DNA from: Castellaniella sp. MT123
GTDB lineage: Bacteria > Pseudomonadota > Gammaproteobacteria > Burkholderiales > Burkholderiaceae_B
Direction of reading: 5' to 3'
Length of the DNA: 64,000 bases
Assembly: GCF_039614765.1 (NCBI RefSeq)
Contig: NZ_CP154879.1
Coordinates: 1,674,001 to 1,738,000, forward strand
Shown: positions 26,846-36,925 of the stretch, one piece after another
How positions within the stretch are numbered: the stretch's first letter is position 1
How the letters are laid out: each line of letters starts with the position of its first letter
Notes under the pieces: model-generated
Databases searched by the model: none
Told to the model about the DNA's origin: nothing
What the model saw: only the letters and a program-made list of their open reading frames with translations
Translations under genes and position numbers: made by a program

Positions 26846-28438
26846 ATGACCATCCAGACTGCTTTGATCTCCGTGTCCGACAAATCGGGCGTCCTCGAAT
26901 TCGCCCAGGCGCTGGCCCAGCGCGGGGTATCCCTGCTGTCGACCGGCGGCACCGCCCGCCTGCTGCGCGACGCGGGCCTGCAGGTGACCGAAGTCGCCAC
27001 CCACACCGGCTCGCCGGAAATCCTGGACGGCCGGGTCAAGACCCTGCACCCCCGCATCCATGGGGGGCTGCTCGCGCGCCGCGACGATCCGGAACACATG
27101 CGCACCCTGAAGGAACAGAACATCCCCCCGATCGATCTGCTGGTGGTCAACCTGTACCCGTTCCTGCAGACGATCGCCAACCCGGACTGCATCCTGGCCG
27201 ATGCCATCGAGAACATCGACATCGGCGGGCCGGCCATGCTGCGCTCGGCCGCGAAAAATCATGGCTCCGAACAGGGCGGCGTGACCGTCGTGATCGACCC
27301 GGCAGACTATCCGCGCGTACTGGCCGACATGGACGGTCCGGCCCATCAGCCGTCCTACGGCCTGCGACTGGAACTCGCCGCCAAGGTCTATGCCCATACC
27401 GCTGCCTACGACGGCGCGATCGCAGCCTATCTCAGCAGCCTGGCCACCCGCGAACCGGCCCCCGCCAAAGTTCCCGAACGCGAGCCCTGGCCGCGCGTGC
27501 TGACCGTCCAGATGCGACGCCAGCAAGCCCTGCGCTACGGCGAGAACCCGCATCAGGGCGCCGCCTTCTATCATGACCTCCAGGTCGGCGAGGGCCTGCT
27601 GGCCGGCTATCGCCAGATCCAGGGCAAGGAACTGTCCTACAACAACATCGCCGACGCGGATGCCGCCCTGGAATGCGTACGCAGCTTCCCGACGACGGCC
27701 TGCGTCATCGTCAAACACGCCAACCCCTGCGGCGTCGCTCTGGGCGCCGATGCGCTCGCCGCCTATCGCCAGGCATTCAAGACCGACCCGACCTCGGCCT
27801 TCGGCGGCATCATCGCCTTCAACACGCCGGTCGACGAAGCCACCGCCCACGCGGTCAGCGAACAATTCCTGGAAGTCCTGATCGCCCCGGCTTACACCGG
27901 CGCGGCGCTGGCGGTGCTGTCAGCGAAGAAAAATGTCCGTGTGCTGGAAGTCCGTGCCGGTGCCGCCCGCAACCCCTTCGATGTCAAACGGGTCGGCGGC
28001 GGCTGGCTGGTGCAGGACCCGGACGGCCACACCGCCACCGAAGCCGACGTCAAGGTCGTCACGCGTCTGGCCCCGACCGCGGCCCAGATGCAGGACCTGC
28101 TGTTCGCCTGGAACGTCGCCCAGTACGTCAAATCCAACGCGATCGTGTTCTGCGGGCAGAGCATGACCCTGGGCGTGGGCGCGGGCCAGATGAGCCGCAT
28201 CGATTCGGCGCGCATTGCCTCCATCAAGGCGGAAAAGGCCGGCCTGTCCCTGCAAGGCTCGGCGGTCGCGTCGGATGCCTTCTTCCCGTTTCGCGACGGC
28301 CTGGATGTGGTGGCTGACGCAGGCGCAACCTGCGTGATCCAGCCCGGTGGCAGCATCCGCGACGACGAGGTCATCGCGGCCGCCGACGAACGCGGCATCG
28401 CCATGGTCTTCACCGGCACCCGCCACTTCCGCCACTGA
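26846..28438 (+). CDS. purH: Bifunctional AICAR transformylase / IMP cyclohydrolase
   Basis: It performs the last two steps of IMP synthesis. The N-terminal IMP cyclohydrolase domain (about residues 1-195) begins [18 protein letters not shown] and contains [11 protein letters not shown]; the transformylase domain carries [14 protein letters not shown] and KHANPCGVA. Length is 530 residues, normal. Its stop codon shares one base with the ruvC start codon, so the two are coupled. Confidence 0.97.
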   Translation: MTIQTALISVSDKSGVLEFAQALAQRGVSLLSTGGTARLLRDAGLQVTEVATHTGSPEILDGRVKTLHPRIHGGLLARRDDPEHMRTLKEQNIPPIDLLVVNLYPFLQTIANPDCILADAIENIDIGGPAMLRSAAKNHGSEQGGVTVVIDPADYPRVLADMDGPAHQPSYGLRLELAAKVYAHTAAYDGAIAAYLSSLATREPAPAKVPEREPWPRVLTVQMRRQQALRYGENPHQGAAFYHDLQVGEGLLAGYRQIQGKELSYNNIADADAALECVRSFPTTACVIVKHANPCGVALGADALAAYRQAFKTDPTSAFGGIIAFNTPVDEATAHAVSEQFLEVLIAPAYTGAALAVLSAKKNVRVLEVRAGAARNPFDVKRVGGGWLVQDPDGHTATEADVKVVTRLAPTAAQMQDLLFAWNVAQYVKSNAIVFCGQSMTLGVGAGQMSRIDSARIASIKAEKAGLSLQGSAVASDAFFPFRDGLDVVADAGATCVIQPGGSIRDDEVIAAADERGIAMVFTGTRHFRH

Positions 28439-28986
28439 TGCGCATCCTGGGGGTCGATCCGGGCTTGCGACGCACGGGCTTCGGGGTCATCGAGGCCCAG
28501 GGGTCCCGGCTGCGGTATGTGGCCAGCGGCACCATTGTCGTGCCGCCCACCCTGCCGCTGCACGCCCGGCTGAAGATCATCCTGGACAATCTGCGCGAAG
28601 TCGCGCGCGACGCCCGGGCGGATCAAGCCGCGGTGGAAAAGGTGTTCCTGAACGCCAACCCCGCCTCGACCTTGCTGCTGGGCCAGGCGCGCGGCGCGGC
28701 ACTCTGCGCCCTGGCCGACAGTGGCCTGGCCGTGCAGGAATACACCGCCCTGCAGATCAAGAAAGCCGTGGTCGGCACGGGCCGTGCCACCAAGGAACAG
28801 ATCCAGACCATGGTGCGCCACCTGCTGACCCTGGATGGCGAGCCGGCCCCCGACGCGGCCGATGCGCTGGCCTGCGCCATCTGCCATGCCCACTGCGCAC
28901 CCCTGGCCGGGCGGCTGCAGGCGCTGGCGCCCGACACGCTATCGCACCGGACAAGACGCCTGCGCACCGGGCGGTTGATCTCCTGA
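28438..28986 (+). CDS. ruvC: Holliday junction resolvase RuvC
   Basis: This endonuclease cuts Holliday junctions in recombinational repair. Catalytic D7 is in [14 protein letters not shown], the glutamate in AAVEKVF, and the C-terminal acidic pair in [15 protein letters not shown]. The protein has 182 residues. It overlaps purH by one base and precedes ruvA by 58 bases. Confidence 0.96.
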   Translation: MRILGVDPGLRRTGFGVIEAQGSRLRYVASGTIVVPPTLPLHARLKIILDNLREVARDARADQAAVEKVFLNANPASTLLLGQARGAALCALADSGLAVQEYTALQIKKAVVGTGRATKEQIQTMVRHLLTLDGEPAPDAADALACAICHAHCAPLAGRLQALAPDTLSHRTRRLRTGRLIS

Positions 28987-29044
28987 ACGCCGCCCAAGCC
29001 ATGTCCCGGATCATCCCCCCACCCTTTCATTCACGGAGCCTGCC

Positions 29045-29629
29045 ATGATCGGCCGCATCACCGGTACCCTGGTCGAACTGACCCCGCCCACCGTCTGCAT
29101 CCAGACCGGCGGCCTGGGCTACGAGATCGACGTGCCCATGAGCACGCTCTATAAGCTGCCGGCGGTCGGGCAGACCGTCAGCCTGCACACCCATCTGGCG
29201 ATCCGCGAAGACGCCCATGTGCTCTACGGTTTTGCCTCTGCCCCCGAACGCAGCGCCTTCCGGGCACTGATCAAGGTCACGGGCATCGGTGCGCGCACGG
29301 CCCTGGCCGTGCTGTCCGGCCTGAGCGTCGAGGACCTGGCCGACGCCGTCGATCGTCAGGAATCCGGCCGCCTGGTCAAGGTACCCGGCATCGGCAAGAA
29401 GACCGCCGAACGCCTGCTGCTGGAACTGCGCGACAAGCTCACCCCGCTGGCCGGCGCGTCACGCGCCGATGGTGCCCCGATCGCGGGCGGCGACAGCGAT
29501 GTGCTCAATGCCCTGCAGGCCCTGGGCTATTCCGCCGCCGAAGCACGGCGCGCCACGGCAACTCTGCCCGAAGGCTTGAACGTATCCGAAAGCATCCGCC
29601 AGGCGCTGAAGGCGCTTTCCCGGGGCTAG
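29045..29629 (+). CDS. ruvA: Holliday junction branch-migration protein RuvA
   Basis: RuvA binds the four-way junction and loads the RuvB motor. It starts [12 protein letters not shown], has two helix-hairpin-helix motifs ([19 protein letters not shown] and [16 protein letters not shown]) and the small C-terminal RuvB-binding domain ([12 protein letters not shown]). It has 194 residues. Normally ruvB follows; here recQ starts 12 bases later and ruvB lies beyond it on the other strand. Confidence 0.96.
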   Translation: MIGRITGTLVELTPPTVCIQTGGLGYEIDVPMSTLYKLPAVGQTVSLHTHLAIREDAHVLYGFASAPERSAFRALIKVTGIGARTALAVLSGLSVEDLADAVDRQESGRLVKVPGIGKKTAERLLLELRDKLTPLAGASRADGAPIAGGDSDVLNALQALGYSAAEARRATATLPEGLNVSESIRQALKALSRG

Positions 29630-29641
29630 GACAGGATCGGC

Positions 29642-31545
29642 ATGCACGACGACACGATCCCGTTCTGGGACGAGGATGGCACCCCTGTCGCGGCACAAGC
29701 CGCTCCCGGCATCCCTGCCTCCAGACGGTACGGCTCGGCACTGGACGCCTTGCGCGAAGTCTTCGGCTACGACTCGTTCCGAGGCGAACAGCAGGCAATC
29801 ATCGAGCACATCATCGCGGGTGGCGACGCCCTGGTGCTCATGCCGACCGGCGGCGGCAAGTCCCTGTGCTATCAGATCCCGGCACTGGTGCGCGCCGGCA
29901 CCGGCGTGGTGATTTCGCCGCTGATCGCGCTGATGCAGGATCAGGTCGATGCACTGCAGGAACTGGGTGTGCGGGCCGCGTTCCTGAATTCCACCCAGTC
30001 ATCCGGCCAGGCGCGCGAGGTCGAACGCGCCTTCCTGCGCGGCGAGCTGGACCTGCTGTATGTCGCCCCCGAACGGCTGCTGAGCCCACGCTGCCTGGAT
30101 CTGCTGGACGGCGGGCGCATTGCCTTGTTCGCCATCGACGAGGCCCATTGCGTATCCCAGTGGGGTCACGACTTTCGTCCGGAATATCAGGAACTGAAAC
30201 TGCTGGCCGAGCGCTGGCCCGGCGTGCCACGCGTGGCCCTGACGGCCACCGCCACCGCCGCCACGCGCACCGACATCGTCGCCTGCCTGTCGCTGGACGA
30301 GGCTCCCCAGTTCGTCGCCAGCTTCGACCGGCCCAACATCCGCTACAGCATCATCGAAAAACACGAAGTCCGCCGCCAACTGCTGGATTTCATCCGCGCC
30401 CAGCACGCCGGGGAATGCGGCATCGTCTACGCCCTGTCGCGCGCGCGCGTCGAGCAGACGGCGGAATTCCTGTCGCGCAGCGGCATCGCCGCCCTGCCCT
30501 ACCACGCCGGGCTGGACGCCCGGACCCGCGCCGACAACCAGGCACGGTTCCTGCGCGAGGACGGCATCGTGATGGTCGCCACCATCGCCTTCGGCATGGG
30601 GGTCAACAAGCCCGACGTGCGTTTCGTCGCCCACATCGACCTGCCCAAGTCCGTCGAAGGCTACTACCAGGAGACCGGACGCGCGGGGCGCGACGGCTTG
30701 CCCGCCGACGCCTGGCTGGCCTACGGCCTGCAGGACGTGGTGCAACAACGCCGCATGATCGACGACTCGGATGGCGATTCCCTGCACCAGCGTCGCCAGA
30801 TGCGACAACTGGACGCCATGCTGGCCCTGTGCGAAACCGTCACCTGCCGTCGCCAGGACCTGCTGGCCTATTTCGGCCAGACCATCGGCCCCTGCGGCAA
30901 CTGCGACACCTGTCTGGAACCGCCCGCCGCCTGGGACGGAACAGTGGCGGTGCAGAAGCTGCTGTCGGCCGTCTATCGCCTGTGGCGCGAACGCGGCCAG
31001 CGCTTCGGCGGCGGCCACCTGATCGATATCCTGCGCGGCCAGATGACCGACCGCGTGAAGCAGCAGGGGCACGACACGCTCAGTGTCTTCGGCGTGGGGG
31101 AAAACCTGTCGGTGGACGCCTGGCGCGGCATCCTGCGCCAGGCCCTGGCCCTGGGCCTGCTGACGGTCGACCTGGAAGGCTATGGCACCCTGGCGCTGAC
31201 CGAGGCCAGCCGCGCCGTGCTGAAAGGGGAACGCACCCTGATGCTGCGCCCGCTGGCCGTGAAACGCGCCAAAACCAGCCGCCAGCGCACCACCACGGCG
31301 GCCCAGCTGGACGCCCTGCCACCCGATGCGTTGGCGCGCTTCGAGCACCTGCGCGCCTGGCGCGCACGCACGGCCCGTGAGCACAATGTGCCGGCCTACG
31401 TGATCTTCCACGACGCCACGCTGCGCGAAATCGCCCTGCGCAATCCCGACAGCCTGGACGCCCTGGCCGGCATCAGCGGCGTGGGCGCGCGCAAGCTGGA
31501 AACCTACGGGCCGGATGTCGTGGCCTGCGTACGGGAAATCCGGGC

Positions 31546-31549
<4 letters not shown>
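29642..31549 (+). CDS. recQ: ATP-dependent DNA helicase RecQ
   Basis: This is a 3'-5' helicase of the RecF recombination pathway. Walker A MPTGGGKS is at residues 68-75, DEAH at residues 166-169 in [18 protein letters not shown], motif VI is [10 protein letters not shown], and the zinc cysteines lie around [13 protein letters not shown] and CGNCDTC. A C-terminal HRDC domain ends the 635-residue protein ([20 protein letters not shown]). It may be co-transcribed with ruvCA. Its stop overlaps the stop of the convergent ruvB. Confidence 0.95.
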
Positions 31550-32634
<1,085 letters not shown>

Positions 32635-32676
32635 GCCTACGACGTGGACCCTGGCTGTGGAAAATCACAGTATATC

Positions 32677-34425
32677 TTACGACCGGCGACGCGGCGACAG
32701 CACGAAGGCATCCTCGCTGTCCACCGCCCGCTTCAGCTGCGAATAGCGTTCCAGCAGATCCGATTTATAGACCACCCCCAGCAGGCGGGCCGGCTGGTCG
32801 CGGCTGATCACCGGCAGACGCTCGCCCTGAAAGGCGCTGAACAGCGCCTGCGCCTCGTCCAGGCTGAGGTCCGGATAGAGCGGCTTGACGAAATCCAGCC
32901 GCAGGACCTCACCACAGGTCTTGGACCCGACGTCGATCTCCCCCAGCATCATGCGCGTCAGATCCTGCTGGGCGATCACCCCCTGCCAGCCGCCTTCGGC
33001 ATCGACGACGTACAGGTATTTGACCGGATAATCCAGGAACATTTCCTGTGCCTGGCGCACGGGCGCATCGGTGCGCACCACCGTTTCCGCGGGACGCAAC
33101 AGGCTGTCCAGACGTGCCTCGCGCAGGCGCTGTCGCAGCGCCTGGTTATCCTCGTGGTGCAGGGTGACTTCATACATCACGGCCTGGGCCAACCCGCGCG
33201 AGACGTAATACGCCACCACGCAGGCCAGCACCAGCGGCAGCACCATCTGATAGCTGAGCGTCATCTCGAAAATCATCAAGATCGCCATGAAGGGCGCGCT
33301 GGTGGCAGCCGCCAGGAACGCCCCCATGCCGACCAGGGCGAACACGGCGCCATGCCCCGCCAACGCCGGCCAGGCATCGCCCAGCAACTGGCCAAACAGC
33401 ACCCCCAGGGCGCCGCCCACGAACAGCATCGGCGTGAACACCCCGCCCACCGCCCCGGAACCGGCCGTCAGCGCCGTGGCGAGGACCTTGCACAGCAGCA
33501 TCAGCAGCACTGTCTGCCAGGCCCAGTCGTCATGCAGCAGCGACAACACCACCCGATTGCCGTTACCCGCCATCTCGGGCAACTGGGTCAGCAATGCCCC
33601 CAGCAGCAGCCCCCCGAGTGCCAGCTGCAGCGGCAGCCAAAGGCCTGTGCGGCCGAACAGTGTTTTGACGCCATGAATCGCACGCAGGAACTGCGCCGCC
33701 CCGACGCCCGCCAGGACACCCAGGGCCAGGCAAGGCAGCAGCAGGTCGGCGGGCGCAGCCGCCAGATCCGGCAAGGGATAGCGGGCCTCGTAGTGTCCGG
33801 TCAGGTGCATGACCAGGCTGGAGACGGCCGCGGCCACCAGCAGAGGCCCGAAATTCTGGAAGGACATGGATCCCAGGATGATCTCGCCGACGAACACAGC
33901 CCCCGCCAGCGGCGCCCCGTAGGCCGCCGACACCCCGGCTGCCGCGCCACAGGCCGCCAGCAGCCGCAGATGCGCCGTATCGACCTTCAGAAACCGCCCC
34001 AGACCCGATGCCCACAAGGCGGCCAGATGCACCATGGCGCCCTCTCGGCCGATCGATCCGCCGCTGGCCACTGTGCACAACGAAGACAGAGATCGCAGGA
34101 GCCCCTGCCCGATGGACATGCGACCATCACCGATGGCCACCGCCTCCATGTAGCCGGAATGCGCGTCGCGCGACACGCGCCGCGCCGCCACCAGCAAAAT
34201 GCCCGCGCACAGACCGCCGATCGCCGGCACCAGCACGCGCAAGGTCCAGGGGAGACCGCCCATCACTTGCGTGATCAGACCGGGATGATCGGAAAAAAGG
34301 CGCTGGATCGCATGAATGCCCGCATGAAAGGCGATCGTCACCACCGCCCCACCCAGGCCGGCGAACGCCGCCCAGAAGAGCATGGCGATCACCCCGTCGG
34401 CCCTCAGGCGCGGATACCGTCCCAT
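32677..34425 (-). CDS. ClC-family chloride channel or H+/Cl- exchanger with CBS domains
   Basis: This membrane protein moves chloride across the inner membrane. GSIGREGAMVH near residues 123-133 contains the gating glutamate (E128) of the GREGP motif, here with Ala for Pro; YGAPLAGAVFVGEI and GAVGGVFTPMLFVGG are further ClC signatures. The C-terminal part (about 445-580) holds two CBS domains, which in other proteins sense adenosine nucleotides. The 582-residue gene starts 9 bases after the CydB-like gene, suggesting one operon and a shared function. Confidence 0.92.
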   Translation of the reverse strand: MGRYPRLRADGVIAMLFWAAFAGLGGAVVTIAFHAGIHAIQRLFSDHPGLITQVMGGLPWTLRVLVPAIGGLCAGILLVAARRVSRDAHSGYMEAVAIGDGRMSIGQGLLRSLSSLCTVASGGSIGREGAMVHLAALWASGLGRFLKVDTAHLRLLAACGAAAGVSAAYGAPLAGAVFVGEIILGSMSFQNFGPLLVAAAVSSLVMHLTGHYEARYPLPDLAAAPADLLLPCLALGVLAGVGAAQFLRAIHGVKTLFGRTGLWLPLQLALGGLLLGALLTQLPEMAGNGNRVVLSLLHDDWAWQTVLLMLLCKVLATALTAGSGAVGGVFTPMLFVGGALGVLFGQLLGDAWPALAGHGAVFALVGMGAFLAAATSAPFMAILMIFEMTLSYQMVLPLVLACVVAYYVSRGLAQAVMYEVTLHHEDNQALRQRLREARLDSLLRPAETVVRTDAPVRQAQEMFLDYPVKYLYVVDAEGGWQGVIAQQDLTRMMLGEIDVGSKTCGEVLRLDFVKPLYPDLSLDEAQALFSAFQGERLPVISRDQPARLLGVVYKSDLLERYSQLKRAVDSEDAFVLSPRRRS

Positions 34426-34434
34426 GATCAGGTC

Positions 34435-35484
34435 CTAGCCCCGGAAACGCGGCGGGCTGGGCGGACGCGACCGGCCCAGCATGCGCCAGTACACCCACAG
34501 GTTGAAGATGATCGCCACCGGAAACGCCACCACCGTGGCCGACAACGCCAGACGCAATGTCGCCACCGGCGCTGCCGCATCCCACAGGGTGACTTCGTCG
34601 AGCACCAGATAAGGGAAGAAACTGTAGGCCAGCCCGCCCAGCAGGAGCAGCAGGATCACCAGCACCAGCGCATACGGCAAGGCCGAGGCCCGGTAGCTGT
34701 GGGCGATCATGCGCTGCAGCGTCATTTCAGTGAGCACGAAACACAGCAGCAGCAGGCCCCAGACCATCCCGACCGCCAGCCAGTGGCGACCATCCCCCCA
34801 CTTCAGGAAGACACCAGCATTGGAAAAATCCAATACCACCGAAACACCCACCGCGCCCACCGCGCTCCAGCGCAGCGTGCGCCGCGCCCAGCCGACCGCC
34901 CGGACGCGAAGTTCGCCCGCCTCGCGCATCATCAGCCAGGCCGCACCCAGCAGGCTGTAGACCGCCACGGCGCATACCCCCATCAGGGTCGCAAAACCCA
35001 CATAACCGGCACCTGCCTGGTAGGCGACCGCCACCTGGGCCAGGAGGTACCCATGGGAAAATGCCACCAGGACGGCACCCGCGCCAAAACCGAACAGCCA
35101 GCGCCCCTGTTGTTCCGCCGGGGCACGCAGGCGCCACTCGAAGCAGACCGATCGCAACAACGTCCCCAGCCCCAGCAGGGACAGGGGCACGTACAGACGC
35201 CCCAGGGTCTGAGACCAGGCATAGGGAAACGCCACCGCAAACAGCCCCACGCCCAGGAACAACCAGAATTCGTTCGCATCGCGCCACGGGCTGAGCAGCG
35301 ACAGCATGCGCGGCCGCAACGCCGGCGGTGCCACCAGGGACACGCACCCCACGCCGATATCGAAGCCGTCGAGCAGCACCCCCGCGACCAGGATCGAGAA
35401 AAACACCAGCATCAGCGCCAGAGGCATCCAGAATGCGGGATCCTGCGCCCCCAGACCCAGCAGGGCCGCCAGCGAATCGATCAT
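34435..35484 (-). CDS. Cytochrome bd-like subunit II (CydB homologue)
   Basis: A membrane protein of 349 residues. VLLDGFDIGVGCVSL near residues 41-55, SPWRDANEFWLFLG and LLRSVCFEWRL correspond to conserved blocks of CydB (E. coli DGFDMGVG, WDGNQVW and FFRPVGFDYR). ATG 35484 overlaps the stop of the CydA-like gene as ATGA. The open frame to 35811 is a shadow of that gene. It should pair with the CydA-like subunit, whose heme ligands are missing, so oxidase activity is doubtful. Confidence 0.88.
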   Translation of the reverse strand: MIDSLAALLGLGAQDPAFWMPLALMLVFFSILVAGVLLDGFDIGVGCVSLVAPPALRPRMLSLLSPWRDANEFWLFLGVGLFAVAFPYAWSQTLGRLYVPLSLLGLGTLLRSVCFEWRLRAPAEQQGRWLFGFGAGAVLVAFSHGYLLAQVAVAYQAGAGYVGFATLMGVCAVAVYSLLGAAWLMMREAGELRVRAVGWARRTLRWSAVGAVGVSVVLDFSNAGVFLKWGDGRHWLAVGMVWGLLLLCFVLTEMTLQRMIAHSYRASALPYALVLVILLLLLGGLAYSFFPYLVLDEVTLWDAAAPVATLRLALSATVVAFPVAIIFNLWVYWRMLGRSRPPSPPRFRG

Positions 35485-36893
35485 GCCCGTCCCCGGTAGC
35501 GCGCCACGGGGACGACCCCATAGCGCATCGTGTGCCCCAGCAATTGGCGAAAGCCCAGCACCAGGGCGCCATACACCAGCACCTGTAGCCCCAGGACCAG
35601 CCACAGCCCGCCCTCGCCCTGAACCGTGCCGATCTCGCGCAACGTGACGGTTCCGTAGATCGCGTAGGGCAGGCTGCCGACCAGCAGATGCCCCCAGCCG
35701 ACCCCCTGCAGGATCAGGGCCAACCAGGCCGTGACCCGCAGGCCGATGCGCCCGGCCGGCGTCAGACTGTCGGGCTCGAACCCCAGCCGGCGCCCGGTCC
35801 ACAGCGCCCACACCGCCATCAGCCCCAGCAGCCCAGTCAGCAGAACGGCCAGGCGCGACGAGGCATAGGTCAGCCAGACAGGCGGACGCATGCCGATCAG
35901 GTCATTGAGCCCCTGAATTTCCGGGACGGCAGGGGGATTTTCGGCCGGTGATTTCGGCGCATCAGCGGCGGTTTCCTTCGGCCCGGAACGCGGCGCGCCA
36001 TCCAGTGCCGGTTTCGGCGGCAGCCAGTCTGGCGGGATACTGGGCCCCGGCAGCGCCCAGGTGTTGCGTCCGCCAGCCACATCCAGCCAGGCAAGCAGGG
36101 ATGCGTGTTCGGCCGGCCCGGTGACCCATTGCGGAATGACCGCCGCCGCCCGGGCCGGCTGCACGGGCAGCAGCTGGCGCCCCAGCCCGGCGACCAGCAC
36201 CGCCTGCGCCACCACTGCCACCAGCAACAACCATGCCCCGCCGGCGAAGACCGATCGGTCCCCCGCGTCGCTGGGCCGGGCTCGCGTACGCTGGGCCGTG
36301 AGCGACAGCATCAGGGTCGCAGCGAGGATGAGCGCGCCGCTGGCCAGCACCCCGAACAGCGCGGGGGCCGCGCCACCCAGCAGGGCGAACCAATCCTGGA
36401 TCTGGTAATGATTTTCCACCAGTCTCGCGCCAACCGGCCACTGCAGCCAGGCCAGCAGCACCACGACCCACCAGGCGGTCAGCGATGTCCCCAACGCCAC
36501 CATCCCGACCACCGCCGTGTGCGCCGATTCGGAAAGCCAGCGCTGACCATACAGCATGGCGCCCAGGAAACAGGATTTGAAGATAAAGGCGGTCAGGATG
36601 GCCATGCCCAGCAACGGCCCCGCGACCTCGCCCGCCCGATCCATGAAATCGGGCCAGAGCGTACCCAGTTGGAAGAGCAGCGGCAGACTGGCGGCAAAGC
36701 CGACGATCAGTGCCAGCGCATACACACGCACCCAGAAACGGTAGGCGAGCAGCGCCGCCGCGCCCCGGCGCGCACGCAGGCGCAGGACGAACAATACCCA
36801 GGCCAGCCCGAGTTCCAGCGCCAGAAAAAGCAGCATGAAACCCAGGCTGAGATAGAACTGGGTCAGCGACAGAACCCATGCGGTTTGAGTCAT
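35481..36893 (-). CDS. Cytochrome bd-like subunit I (CydA homologue) lacking canonical heme ligands
   Basis: It is recognisably CydA: LSLTQFYLSLGFMLLF matches E. coli CydA LSRLQFALTAMYHFLF, and VALGTSLTAWW matches VALGSNLSALW. Aligned by eye and numbered from ATG 36893 (470 residues), H19 is M20, E99 is A98, E107 is K106, H186 is about G181, M393 is A349 and E445 is L404. GRQPW is replaced by GSLPY. These are the known ligands of hemes b558, b595 and d and the proton-path acids. A Pro/Lys-rich loop lies at about residues 282-325. ATG 36917 is possible, but a -10-like TACAAT at 36926-36921 favours 36893. It is probably a quinone- or ion-linked homologue of unknown function. Confidence 0.85.
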   Translation of the reverse strand: MTQTAWVLSLTQFYLSLGFMLLFLALELGLAWVLFVLRLRARRGAAALLAYRFWVRVYALALIVGFAASLPLLFQLGTLWPDFMDRAGEVAGPLLGMAILTAFIFKSCFLGAMLYGQRWLSESAHTAVVGMVALGTSLTAWWVVVLLAWLQWPVGARLVENHYQIQDWFALLGGAAPALFGVLASGALILAATLMLSLTAQRTRARPSDAGDRSVFAGGAWLLLVAVVAQAVLVAGLGRQLLPVQPARAAAVIPQWVTGPAEHASLLAWLDVAGGRNTWALPGPSIPPDWLPPKPALDGAPRSGPKETAADAPKSPAENPPAVPEIQGLNDLIGMRPPVWLTYASSRLAVLLTGLLGLMAVWALWTGRRLGFEPDSLTPAGRIGLRVTAWLALILQGVGWGHLLVGSLPYAIYGTVTLREIGTVQGEGGLWLVLGLQVLVYGALVLGFRQLLGHTMRYGVVPVARYRGRA

Positions 36894-36913
36894 AATGTGC
36901 GCTAGTTTATTAT
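36885..36913 (+). promoter_or_regulatory. Candidate glnS promoter in the divergent gap
   Basis: TTGAGT (36885-36890), a 17-base spacer and TATTAT (36908-36913) face glnS. The start point would be near 36920, leaving only about 6 bases before the ATG at 36926, so translation would be almost leaderless. The hexamers overlap the start of the divergent CydA-like gene. Confidence 0.4.
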
Positions 36914-36925
36914 GCACCGGATTGT

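Noticed and set aside
35481-36917. Calling the CydAB pair a cyanide-insensitive oxidase (CioAB).
   Set aside because: The short Q-loop and length fit, but CioA keeps the heme ligands; here none are at their places.
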